From the NCBI GenBank assembly GCA_049594615.1, contig JBMYJR010000003.1, positions 45,234 through 109,233 of the forward strand: 64,000 nucleotides of DNA, given 5' to 3'. The notes beneath the pieces were generated by a model. It had not been told where the DNA came from, made no database searches, and saw only the letters and a program-made list of their open reading frames with translations. Every line of letters starts with the position of its first letter. Position 1 is the first letter of the stretch. The stretch comes from CAXPZW01 sp049594615. GTDB taxonomy: Bacteria; Bacteroidota; Bacteroidia; Flavobacteriales_D; Sanyastnellaceae. Shown in pieces: positions 23,281 to 30,743 of the stretch. Made by a program: the position numbers and the translations under genes.

Positions 23281-23862
23281 ATGAGCTTCAACTGGACCGA
23301 GATCTTCAAGGCCTCGATGGTCTTGTTTGCCGTGATTGACATCATCGGCTCAATTCCCGTCATCCTCGACATCAAAAAACGGGCGGGAGACATTCACCCC
23401 GGACGCGCCTCGCTGGTGGCCTTGGGCATCATGTTGTTGTTCTTCTTCATCGGAGAAGACCTGATTGGCCTCTTTGGCATTGGCATCGAAGAATTTGCGG
23501 TGGCCGGTGCTTTCGTGCTGTTCTTTTTGGCCTTGGAAATGATCTTGGGCATTGACCTGTTCAAGCAGGATGATAAGAGCTTAAAGAGTGCAACCATTGT
23601 GCCTGTGGCCTTCCCCTTGATTGCAGGAGCAGGCACGATGACCTCCATCATCTCGCTCCAAGCAGAGTACCAGCCCGAGAACATCTTGGTGGCCATTGTG
23701 GTCAACATCGTGGTGGTATTTACTGTACTCAAACTCACCAAGCGCATCGAAAATGTGCTGGGCGAGGGCGGAGTAGCTGTGCTCAAAAAAGTCTTTGGGG
23801 TGATCCTGCTGGCGATTGCCGTCAAACTCTTCAGCACCAACCTGCCGTTGCTGCTGGATTGA
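23281..23862 (+). CDS. MarC family integral membrane protein
   Basis: A 193-residue protein with six predicted helices. The opening LFAVIDIIGSIPVILDIKK, the central FFLALEMILGIDLF and the PVAFPLIAGAGTMTSIISL motif are typical of the MarC/UPF0056 family. The biochemical function of this family is not established; the old link to multiple antibiotic resistance has not held. It sits 18 bases after purN and 58 bases before pheT. Confidence 0.9.
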   Translation: MSFNWTEIFKASMVLFAVIDIIGSIPVILDIKKRAGDIHPGRASLVALGIMLLFFFIGEDLIGLFGIGIEEFAVAGAFVLFFLALEMILGIDLFKQDDKSLKSATIVPVAFPLIAGAGTMTSIISLQAEYQPENILVAIVVNIVVVFTVLKLTKRIENVLGEGGVAVLKKVFGVILLAIAVKLFSTNLPLLLD

Positions 23863-23888
23863 AGCCGGGGTCAGCGCCTTGGATTTCT

Positions 23889-23896
23889 TACCTTTG
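23889..23896 (+). promoter_or_regulatory. -7 promoter element of pheT
   Basis: TACCTTTG matches TAnnTTTG and lies 24 bases before the pheT ATG, just after the marC stop. Confidence 0.6.
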
Positions 23897-23920
23897 GCGC
23901 TTGATTTTGACGGACATTCC

Positions 23921-26374
23921 ATGAAGATTTCATACAACTGGCTGCGCACCTATTTGCCGGTGGACCTCACCCCCGAGCGCATGGGCGAAATTCTGACCCA
24001 AACTGGGTTGGAAGTAGAGGGCATTGCCCGCGCAGAAGCCGTGCCCGGCGGGCTCAAAGGCCTGGTGATTGGCGAGGTGGTCGAAAAGGGCCAACACCCC
24101 AACGCCGACCGCCTGAGCGTGACCCGCGTGGATGTAGGCGGAGAGGAGCCTTTGCACATCGTGTGTGGCGCACCCAACGTAGACCAGGGTCAAAAAGTGG
24201 TGGTGGCCACCGTGGGCTGCATGCTCTACCCCACCGGCGGCGAACCGTTCAAAATCAAAAAAGGCAAGATCCGCGGCGAAGTGTCTGAGGGCATGATTTG
24301 CGCCGAAGACGAAATCGGACTCGGCACCGGCCATGACGGCATCATGGTGCTGGACCCTGCGGCAGAAGTAGGCACCCCGGCGGCGGCCTATTTTGAGCTG
24401 GAAGACGACTTCACCATTGAAATCGGACTTACCCCTAACCGCACCGACGGCATGTCGCACATCGGCGTGGCGCGCGACTTGCGTGCCGGTCTGCGTCACA
24501 TGGCCGACGTGGAAGAATCCTGCGAAGGAGAGGTGCAGTGGCCCGATGTCTCTGGTTTTGCCGCAGGCACTGGCGGTCCGAACATTCAGGTAGACATCGC
24601 CAACACCGAGCGCTGTCCCCGCTACGCTGGTGTCACCCTTTCAGGTGTACAAGTAGGCCCTTCTCCAGATTGGCTGCAAGAACGCCTGCGCAGCATTGGC
24701 CTGGTGCCCATCAACAACGTGGTGGACATCACCAACTTCGTCCTGCACGAAACCGGTCAACCCCTGCACGCCTTCGACGCCGACCAGATCAAGGGCGGCA
24801 AAGTAATCATCGATACCCTCCCGGAGGGTACCCCATTCACCACCTTGGACGAGGTGGAGCGCAAGCTGAGTGCTGAGGACTTGATGATTTGCGACGGCGA
24901 GCGCAATCCGCTGTGCCTAGCGGGCGTGTTTGGCGGCTTGCACTCGGGCGTGACCGAAAAGACCACCACCGTGTTCTTGGAAAGCGCCTATTTCAACCCC
25001 GTCAGCATCCGCAAATCGGCCAAGCGTCACACGTTGAGTACTGATGCGAGCTTCCGTTTTGAACGCGGCGTAGACCCGAACATGACTGACTACGTGCTCA
25101 AGCGCGCTGCCCTTCTGATTGCAGAGGTGGCAGGTGGCACCATCTGTTCACCTGTGCACGACCACTACCCCGCACCCATCTGCTGCAGCGAAGTGGAGGT
25201 CAAATGGGACCACATCACCCGCCTGGTGGGCATGGAAATTCCACGTGAGACCGTCAAGGCGATCTTGCTGGACTTGAACTTCACCTTCACCCGTGAAGAC
25301 GATGCCGGCTGCACCTTGAGCGTTCCCACTTACCGCGTAGACGTCACTCGCGAAGCAGACGTGATCGAAGAAGTGCTGCGCATCTATGGGTTCAACAACG
25401 TACCCTTCCCCGAGAAACTCAATGCCTCGCTGAGTTACTCGCGCAAACCAAACGCCGAGCAGGTACAAAACCGCATCAGCGACGCACTGGTGGCCCGCGG
25501 CTTCACCGAAATCATGTCCAACTCCCTCACCAAAGGCGAGTATACTGAAAGCATCGGTGCAGAAGAATTGGTGACCGACACCCAGGTGCGGATCCTCAAC
25601 CCGCTCAGCGGCGATTTGAACGTACTGCGTCAATCCATGGTGTTTGACGGATTGGAGGCCATCGCACGCAACCAGAACTTTCGCAACCCTGACTTGCGCT
25701 TGTTCGAGTTCGGCAAGGTGTACTTCAAAACCGAAAACGGCTACGACGAGCAACGTCGCCTGGCCCTGTTTGTGACCGGACGTCGCAACCCGGAATCCTG
25801 GAACAACGCCCACGACGAGGTGCATTTTGCAGACGTGAAAGCTGTTGTGGAATACCTGCTGAACCGTTTGGGCATCAACAAGCCATCCGGCCTTGAACCC
25901 TTGCAACACCCGCTCTGGAACGAAGGACTGGAAATCCAAATCCGACGCCACGCTGTGGTGCGCATGGGCCCGCTCAGCGGACAACTCCAACAACAGTTTG
26001 GCATCAAGCAACCCGTGTACTGGGCAGAGCTGGATTGGGACCGCGTGCTGGAATTCCTCAGCATGAACCGCATCCAAGCCCAGGAGCTGCCCAAGTTCCC
26101 CGCTGTGCGCCGCGACCTGTCGCTGTTGATCCAATCGGGTGTGACCTTTGACAAGCTGGCAAACACCGCCCGTAAAGCCGAAAAGAAACTCCTGAAGCAC
26201 GTGGACCTCTTTGATGTGTACGAAGGCGACAAACTGCCTGACGGCACCAAGAGCTACGCCCTGAGCTTCATCCTCCAAGACCCGGACAAAACCCTGACCG
26301 ACAAGCACATTGACAAGGTGATGGCCAACATCCAACGTGCGCTTGAATCGGATTGTGGAGCCCAACTGCGCTAG
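23921..26374 (+). CDS. pheT: Phenylalanyl-tRNA synthetase beta subunit
   Basis: An 817-residue protein; ATG 23921 gives MKISYNWLRTYLPVDLTPERMGEILTQTGLEVEG, the family N terminus. Domains in order are the tRNA-binding EMAP-like domain (VVEKGQHPNADRLSVTRVDVG), B3/B4 editing domain (NNVVDITNFVLHETGQPLHAFDA), B5, the catalytic-like core and the C-terminal ferredoxin-fold anticodon domain (FPAVRRDLSLLI). It pairs with PheS, which is not in the window, to charge tRNA-Phe. The acyltransferase gene begins 3 bases downstream. Confidence 0.96.
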   Translation: MKISYNWLRTYLPVDLTPERMGEILTQTGLEVEGIARAEAVPGGLKGLVIGEVVEKGQHPNADRLSVTRVDVGGEEPLHIVCGAPNVDQGQKVVVATVGCMLYPTGGEPFKIKKGKIRGEVSEGMICAEDEIGLGTGHDGIMVLDPAAEVGTPAAAYFELEDDFTIEIGLTPNRTDGMSHIGVARDLRAGLRHMADVEESCEGEVQWPDVSGFAAGTGGPNIQVDIANTERCPRYAGVTLSGVQVGPSPDWLQERLRSIGLVPINNVVDITNFVLHETGQPLHAFDADQIKGGKVIIDTLPEGTPFTTLDEVERKLSAEDLMICDGERNPLCLAGVFGGLHSGVTEKTTTVFLESAYFNPVSIRKSAKRHTLSTDASFRFERGVDPNMTDYVLKRAALLIAEVAGGTICSPVHDHYPAPICCSEVEVKWDHITRLVGMEIPRETVKAILLDLNFTFTREDDAGCTLSVPTYRVDVTREADVIEEVLRIYGFNNVPFPEKLNASLSYSRKPNAEQVQNRISDALVARGFTEIMSNSLTKGEYTESIGAEELVTDTQVRILNPLSGDLNVLRQSMVFDGLEAIARNQNFRNPDLRLFEFGKVYFKTENGYDEQRRLALFVTGRRNPESWNNAHDEVHFADVKAVVEYLLNRLGINKPSGLEPLQHPLWNEGLEIQIRRHAVVRMGPLSGQLQQQFGIKQPVYWAELDWDRVLEFLSMNRIQAQELPKFPAVRRDLSLLIQSGVTFDKLANTARKAEKKLLKHVDLFDVYEGDKLPDGTKSYALSFILQDPDKTLTDKHIDKVMANIQRALESDCGAQLR

Positions 26375-26377
26375 CGG

Positions 26378-27709
26378 ATGACACGAAAATTGAGTTGGAT
26401 GTATGCCTTCTTTGGCACCCTCGTGCAGGCCAGCACCACCGCGTGGCACCGCCGCCTTGTGGTGCGCGGCGTGGAACAATTTCCTGAGGGTCCAGTCATG
26501 CTGATTTCCAACCACCAAAACGGGATGGAAGACCCGTTGGCCTGTTGCGTTACCGCGCCGCGCCAATGCCACTTCCTGACCCGTGCGGACATCTTTGCCA
26601 AGCCCAGCATTGACAAGCTGCTTCGCAGCATGAACATGATTCCCGTGTACCGTCCGCGCGACCGTCGCGCCGATGCCCGAGACCGCAACGAAGACAGCTT
26701 TGCACGTGCACGCGCCCGACTGGCCAACGGTTGCATCATTGCGTTGTTCCCCGAGGGAAATCACGGCAACCGCTATCACCTGCGCAAGTTTAAAACCGGT
26801 ATGGCACGCATTGGGCTTCAGGCTTTGCAAGAATGGGCTGAGGACCCCAACATGCCAGACAACATCCAAGTGGTTCCCGTAGGGCTGGACTACGGTTCAT
26901 TTACCGAATTCCGTTCAGAACTGCTGTTGAGCTATGGCGCCCCGTTCTCGCTCAACGCCTTTTTGGAGGAATACCGCCGCGACCAACAAGCCGGCGTACA
27001 CGCAGCCACCGCCGAGGCACGCAAACACCTGCTGCCCCGCATGCTGCACGTGGAAAATCTTGACCGCCACGACGCCCTGCTCGCGATGCGTCCGGTGTGG
27101 CGCCACTTGCACTTTGGCAAGCACGCTTACAATGCCGACCTCGAGCAAAACTTGCACGAGTTCCAAGCCGCAACCCACCGGTTGGAGGGCATTGATGACG
27201 CGGCGTTTGCAGAGTTGGAAGCCCAATTCCAAGACTACCAAGCCGCCAGCGAAGCGCTGGGCATAGCCCCGCATGAGGCAGACTTGGCTTCTCGTACATC
27301 CGCTTGGAAGCTGCGCACCGCACTGTTGTTGTTGCTGGGGTTACCGCTGTTCTTGTTTGGCGCGATTGCCGGACTTCCTGTATGGGCATTGACCCGCTTT
27401 GTGGTGCAGAATAAAGTGCGCGACCCGCATTTCAAGAGCTCCTTTGGCATCGCCGTTCCCGTGGTTGTAGGTCCCCTTTGGATGCTGATCTTGGCCGCGA
27501 TTGTGGTGGCCTCCGTGGGCTGGTTGTGGATGCCTGCTGTATTGATTGCCGCAGCCGGATGTGGTATACTTGCACTGCCCTACCGCGACCGTTTCCTGCG
27601 CTGGAAACGAGCGCTAAAACTGGCCCGGGCAAGCCGACAGCATCAAACCGCATACACCCGCGCCGAAAACGCGCTGCAAGCACTCCGCAGCCGCTTGGTC
27701 GCCGCATAA
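26378..27709 (+). CDS. PlsC-type phospholipid/glycerol acyltransferase
   Basis: A 443-residue protein. The N-terminal ~200 residues are a lysophosphatidate-acyltransferase domain: ISNHQNGMEDP (an HX5D form of the catalytic HX4D seen in Bacteroidota relatives) and ALFPEGNHGNRYHLRKFKTGMARI (glycerophosphate-binding EG motif). The C-terminal part has two hydrophobic stretches (LLLLLGLPLFLFGAIAGLPVWAL and WMLILAAIVVASVGWLWMPAVLIAAAGCGILAL; each described by position ~310-330 and ~370-400). It probably adds an acyl chain in phospholipid or lipid synthesis. It is tightly spaced between pheT and the VOC gene. Confidence 0.85.
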   Translation: MTRKLSWMYAFFGTLVQASTTAWHRRLVVRGVEQFPEGPVMLISNHQNGMEDPLACCVTAPRQCHFLTRADIFAKPSIDKLLRSMNMIPVYRPRDRRADARDRNEDSFARARARLANGCIIALFPEGNHGNRYHLRKFKTGMARIGLQALQEWAEDPNMPDNIQVVPVGLDYGSFTEFRSELLLSYGAPFSLNAFLEEYRRDQQAGVHAATAEARKHLLPRMLHVENLDRHDALLAMRPVWRHLHFGKHAYNADLEQNLHEFQAATHRLEGIDDAAFAELEAQFQDYQAASEALGIAPHEADLASRTSAWKLRTALLLLLGLPLFLFGAIAGLPVWALTRFVVQNKVRDPHFKSSFGIAVPVVVGPLWMLILAAIVVASVGWLWMPAVLIAAAGCGILALPYRDRFLRWKRALKLARASRQHQTAYTRAENALQALRSRLVAA

Positions 27710-27719
27710 ATTGTCTCCC

Positions 27720-28778
27720 ATGTTCAAACGCATCAACGGCATCCAACACATTGGTGTAGCCGTCCACGATATGGACGCTTCACTCAAGTTCTACCGCAAG
27801 TACTTCGGGATGGACATCCCGTTCTTTGACTCGGTAGCGGCCGCTCCGTTGATGACCATTTACACGCGAGACGAGGTCATCACCAAGCGCGCCAGCATGA
27901 TCTGTAACCTGCAGGGCGGCTGTGCGATGGAAGTGATCCGCCCAACGTCCTTCGAGCCCACCGACATGGCCTTTGAGCTGCGCATGGGGGATTTGGGCAT
28001 CACCCACACCTTCATCAAAAGTACTGACGTGGCTGCCTCGCACGCATTCTGCGCCGCGAACGGTGCTCCCGGACTCACCCCACTGGCCGCGCTGCCCAAC
28101 GGCGACGCAACCTTTTCGTTGAAGGACCTCGACGGCAACATCTTTCAATACCTGCCCTACCCCACCAAATACACCGACAACGGCCACCACTCACTGGGCG
28201 CTGCCGGTTGCTCGATTGGTGTTTCTGATATGGACACTGCGCTGGGCTTGTACCGAGATGTGCTGGGCTACGACAAAGTGGTGTACGACCACACCGGCAC
28301 CTTTGACGACTGGGCCAACCTGCCCGGTGGCGACCAAGCCTACCGCCGCGTGATGCTCACCCAAAGCCAACAACCCGGTGGCGGCTTTGCCCAGGTCACC
28401 GGTGAGACCTTCGTAGAATTGGTAATGGCCCAAGACCGCACCGGCCGCAAGATTTATCAAGACCGTCAATGGGCCGACCCCGGCTTTGTGCACTTGGGGT
28501 ACGATGTGCGCGGCATGCAGGCCCTGGGCGAAGACCTGGCAAAAAAGGGCTACGGCTTTACTTGCGACAGTAATGACGCCTTGGACATGGGCAACACCAA
28601 GGTGCACTGCGTCTACATCGAAGACCGCGACGGTACCCTGCTTGAATTGATCGAGGTCTACAAGGTGCCCATCATCGAGAAATGGGGCGTCTTCCTCAAT
28701 GTGGAGAAGCGCGATCCGCTCAAACCCCTCCCGAATTTCATGCTAAAAGCGCTCCGATTCAGCCGAATTCGCGACTGA
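27720..28778 (+). CDS. Double VOC-domain (glyoxalase/dioxygenase-fold) protein
   Basis: A 352-residue protein from ATG 27720 (MFKRINGIQHIGVAV). It holds two full VOC domains, each with two beta-alpha-beta modules. Candidate metal ligands in the first are H10 (QHIGV), Glu in CAMEVIR, His in GITHTF and a Gln (NIFQYL) where Glu is usual. The second has Ser (CSIGV) where His is usual, then Glu in TFVELVM, His in FVHLGY and Glu in LLELIEV. Each half thus has three of four canonical ligands. Substrate cannot be told; a lyase, isomerase or dioxygenase are all possible. It lies 10 bases after the acyltransferase gene. Confidence 0.75.
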   Translation: MFKRINGIQHIGVAVHDMDASLKFYRKYFGMDIPFFDSVAAAPLMTIYTRDEVITKRASMICNLQGGCAMEVIRPTSFEPTDMAFELRMGDLGITHTFIKSTDVAASHAFCAANGAPGLTPLAALPNGDATFSLKDLDGNIFQYLPYPTKYTDNGHHSLGAAGCSIGVSDMDTALGLYRDVLGYDKVVYDHTGTFDDWANLPGGDQAYRRVMLTQSQQPGGGFAQVTGETFVELVMAQDRTGRKIYQDRQWADPGFVHLGYDVRGMQALGEDLAKKGYGFTCDSNDALDMGNTKVHCVYIEDRDGTLLELIEVYKVPIIEKWGVFLNVEKRDPLKPLPNFMLKALRFSRIRD

Positions 28779-28840
28779 TCAGACCGCTTGCTCAATGGGG
28801 GCCCTGCTCACTCCCAGTTGGCACATCCCTTGAACTATGG

Positions 28841-28880
28841 GGTGCAAACAAACATTGTTTCACCTCATAAAATTAGGAGG
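28841..28880 (+). promoter_or_regulatory. Leader hairpin and consensus Shine-Dalgarno before the DUF4476 gene
   Basis: GGTG-c-AAACA (28841-28850) pairs with TGTTT-CACC (28856-28864), a 9-bp stem with one bulged base. Eleven bases later comes AGGAGG (28875-28880), 8 bases before the ATG. A perfect Shine-Dalgarno is unusual in this phylum, where most starts here lack one. Confidence 0.6.
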
Positions 28881-28888
28881 GCCAACTC

Positions 28889-29845
28889 ATGAAAACATTC
28901 CAACACACACTCCAGCTGGGTGGCGCACAGGTGCGCCAAGCAGCTCTTGTCTTTGGATTACTTGCAGTAGGCCTCGTGTTGTCTCTGGCAACGTTTGCGC
29001 GAGGTTCGCAACTGCAACTCTCTCTCTGGAACAAAGGGGACTTCACCGTAGAGATTTGCGGTGAACGCTACTACGCAAACGGACAACTCACCCTGCGTGA
29101 TTTGCCACCCGGCCAGCAGCGTGTCCGCGTCATGCAACGACGCAACAACCACTGCGGCAATGGCGGACAGGTGAGGCTGCTGTACAACGGCTTCATCTAC
29201 GTACCACGCAACAGCAAGGTAATTGCCTGCGTGCGTCCCAACCGTCAAGTGCGCATCTTGGACATCATCCGTCGCCGTCCTGCTCAGCAGGGTTGTAGCA
29301 GCCACCACGGCGGCGGTCAGCTTGGACGTCCTTCACACCACGGCGACCGTCCACAGGCCCATTACAACCAAGGCTCCGGCTACGCAGGTAATGGCGGCTA
29401 CGGACAGGGCCAGTGTGACCAAGGCACCAACGGCAACGGCGGCTTTGACACCGTTGACTTTGGCAACCACCACGATACCCCGGTGTGCGACATGCACGGC
29501 CAAATGGGATGCACCTGTAGCGGCGGCATGGACACCCACCACGACACCTTTGGTGGAGGCATGAGCACCCGGGAGATGAACCGCCTGGTGAGCGACCTCG
29601 AGAATGCCGGTTTTGAAAGCGAACGCTTTTTACTCGCCCAACAGCGACTCCGCGGGCGGACCCTGACCAGCATCCAAGCCAAGCGCATCATGATGCAGTT
29701 CTGGTTTGAGGACACCAAGCTTCGCTTTGCCAAGTTTGCCTACGAAAAGACCACTGATCCTGGAAACTTTTGGGTGGTGAACGACGCCTTCCAGTTCCAG
29801 AACAGCGTACACGAACTCGACGAGTTCATCCAATTCAACAACTAA
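28889..29845 (+). CDS. DUF4476 domain protein, exported
   Basis: A 318-residue protein with an N-terminal signal/anchor helix (ALVFGLLAVGLVLSLATFA). Next comes a beta-rich domain of ~90 residues (LQLSLWNKGDFTVEICGERYY). A low-complexity linker rich in Gly, His, Gln and Cys spans ~150-230, with HHGGGQLG, MHGQMGCTC and HHDTFGGG. The C-terminal ~90 residues (MNRLVSDLENAGFESERFLLAQQRL...FQNSVHELDEFIQF) match DUF4476, a Bacteroidota domain of unknown function. The His/Cys linker could bind metals, which is speculation. It has a strong Shine-Dalgarno, suggesting high expression. Confidence 0.8.
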   Translation: MKTFQHTLQLGGAQVRQAALVFGLLAVGLVLSLATFARGSQLQLSLWNKGDFTVEICGERYYANGQLTLRDLPPGQQRVRVMQRRNNHCGNGGQVRLLYNGFIYVPRNSKVIACVRPNRQVRILDIIRRRPAQQGCSSHHGGGQLGRPSHHGDRPQAHYNQGSGYAGNGGYGQGQCDQGTNGNGGFDTVDFGNHHDTPVCDMHGQMGCTCSGGMDTHHDTFGGGMSTREMNRLVSDLENAGFESERFLLAQQRLRGRTLTSIQAKRIMMQFWFEDTKLRFAKFAYEKTTDPGNFWVVNDAFQFQNSVHELDEFIQFNN

Positions 29846-29908
29846 GCACTCCGCGCGCTGGCTGCGCAGAGCGCAGACCACACGCGGAACTACCGTGGTT
29901 TACAGAGA

Positions 29909-29937
29909 AGCCGCTCCCGATCTGGGGGCGGCTTTTT
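29909..29937 (+). terminator. Terminator after the DUF4476 gene
   Basis: AGCCGCTCCC (29909-29918) pairs with GGGGGCGGCT (29924-29933, one T-G pair), loop of 5, followed by five T. It touches the stop codon of the convergent SDR gene. Confidence 0.85.
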
Positions 29938-30728
29938 CACTGGGCTGACTTCTTGAGGCTCATGCGGTACAACACCCCAGGCAAAAAGCGCTTGAGCAGC
30001 ACCCCAAACCGTTCGGTGCCCCCGATGGCCACCTCGTGTTTGCCTGCCGCAATGGCATCGACCATCTTGCGTGCGCACACCTCCGGCGGCATGCCTCCAG
30101 CCTGGTTGTTGTCCATACTGCCTTGAGGTTTGCCTTCGCCGGTCATGGCCACTTTGCTGAGCTCGGTGCGGATGAATCCGGGGCAAATTAGGGTCACCCC
30201 AATGCCCGCATCATGCTCTTCCAACCGGAGCGAATCGTAAAAGCCGTGCAGGGCGTGCTTACTGGCGGCGTATCCCGTACGCATCTTGAATCCAAACTTA
30301 CCCACCAAAGAACTGACCATGGCAAAATGACCTTTGCCCCGTTCGCGCATCAGCGGCAACAGAGCCCGGGTCAGGGCCACGTGGCCAAAGAAGTTGACCT
30401 CCATGAGGTAGCGATGGGTGTCCATGTTGGTGTCGCGGCACCAGGCGCGTTGACTGAGTCCGCCGTTGCCCAAGTAGATGTCAATGGGGCCGTGGTTGGA
30501 CCAGACCTTTTCAACGAGGTCATCAAAGCCAGCGTTGTCGCTCAAATCCAAGGGCACGACGGCCACATCATCCGGGCGGGGGCAGGCCTGCTTGACGGCT
30601 TCGAGTTTTTCGGCGTTACGCGCGCTCAGCACCAGTTGTGCTCCGCGACGCGCGAATTCATACGCACACGCTTCGCCGATGCCCGAGGAGGCGCCGGTGA
30701 TCCAAACAGTGGTTCCAGAGAATGACAT
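29937..30728 (-). CDS. Short-chain dehydrogenase/reductase
   Basis: A 263-residue classical SDR. Motifs are TGASSGIG (cofactor loop), GNGG (NxGG-like), the catalytic Ser in MVSSLVGKFG and YAASKHALHGF (YxxxK). The layout and the C-terminal hydrophobic stretch resemble the DHRS7-like group acting on lipid or steroid-like substrates. Substrate is not predictable. It is 16 bases downstream of the stop of no same-strand partner except the DUF5686 gene, which follows it on the same strand upstream (30744), so cotranscription from that gene is possible. Confidence 0.85.
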   Translation of the reverse strand: MSFSGTTVWITGASSGIGEACAYEFARRGAQLVLSARNAEKLEAVKQACPRPDDVAVVPLDLSDNAGFDDLVEKVWSNHGPIDIYLGNGGLSQRAWCRDTNMDTHRYLMEVNFFGHVALTRALLPLMRERGKGHFAMVSSLVGKFGFKMRTGYAASKHALHGFYDSLRLEEHDAGIGVTLICPGFIRTELSKVAMTGEGKPQGSMDNNQAGGMPPEVCARKMVDAIAAGKHEVAIGGTERFGVLLKRFLPGVLYRMSLKKSAQ

Positions 30729-30743
30729 GGGCCAAAGGTAGGC

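Noticed and set aside
23281..23862. Calling the MarC protein an antibiotic-resistance determinant
   Set aside because: The family name is historical; no resistance function is established for it.
25148..26869. A 573-codon open frame on the minus strand across pheT and the acyltransferase gene
   Set aside because: It spans two well-supported genes on the other strand and shows no motif; a result of GC-rich codon structure.
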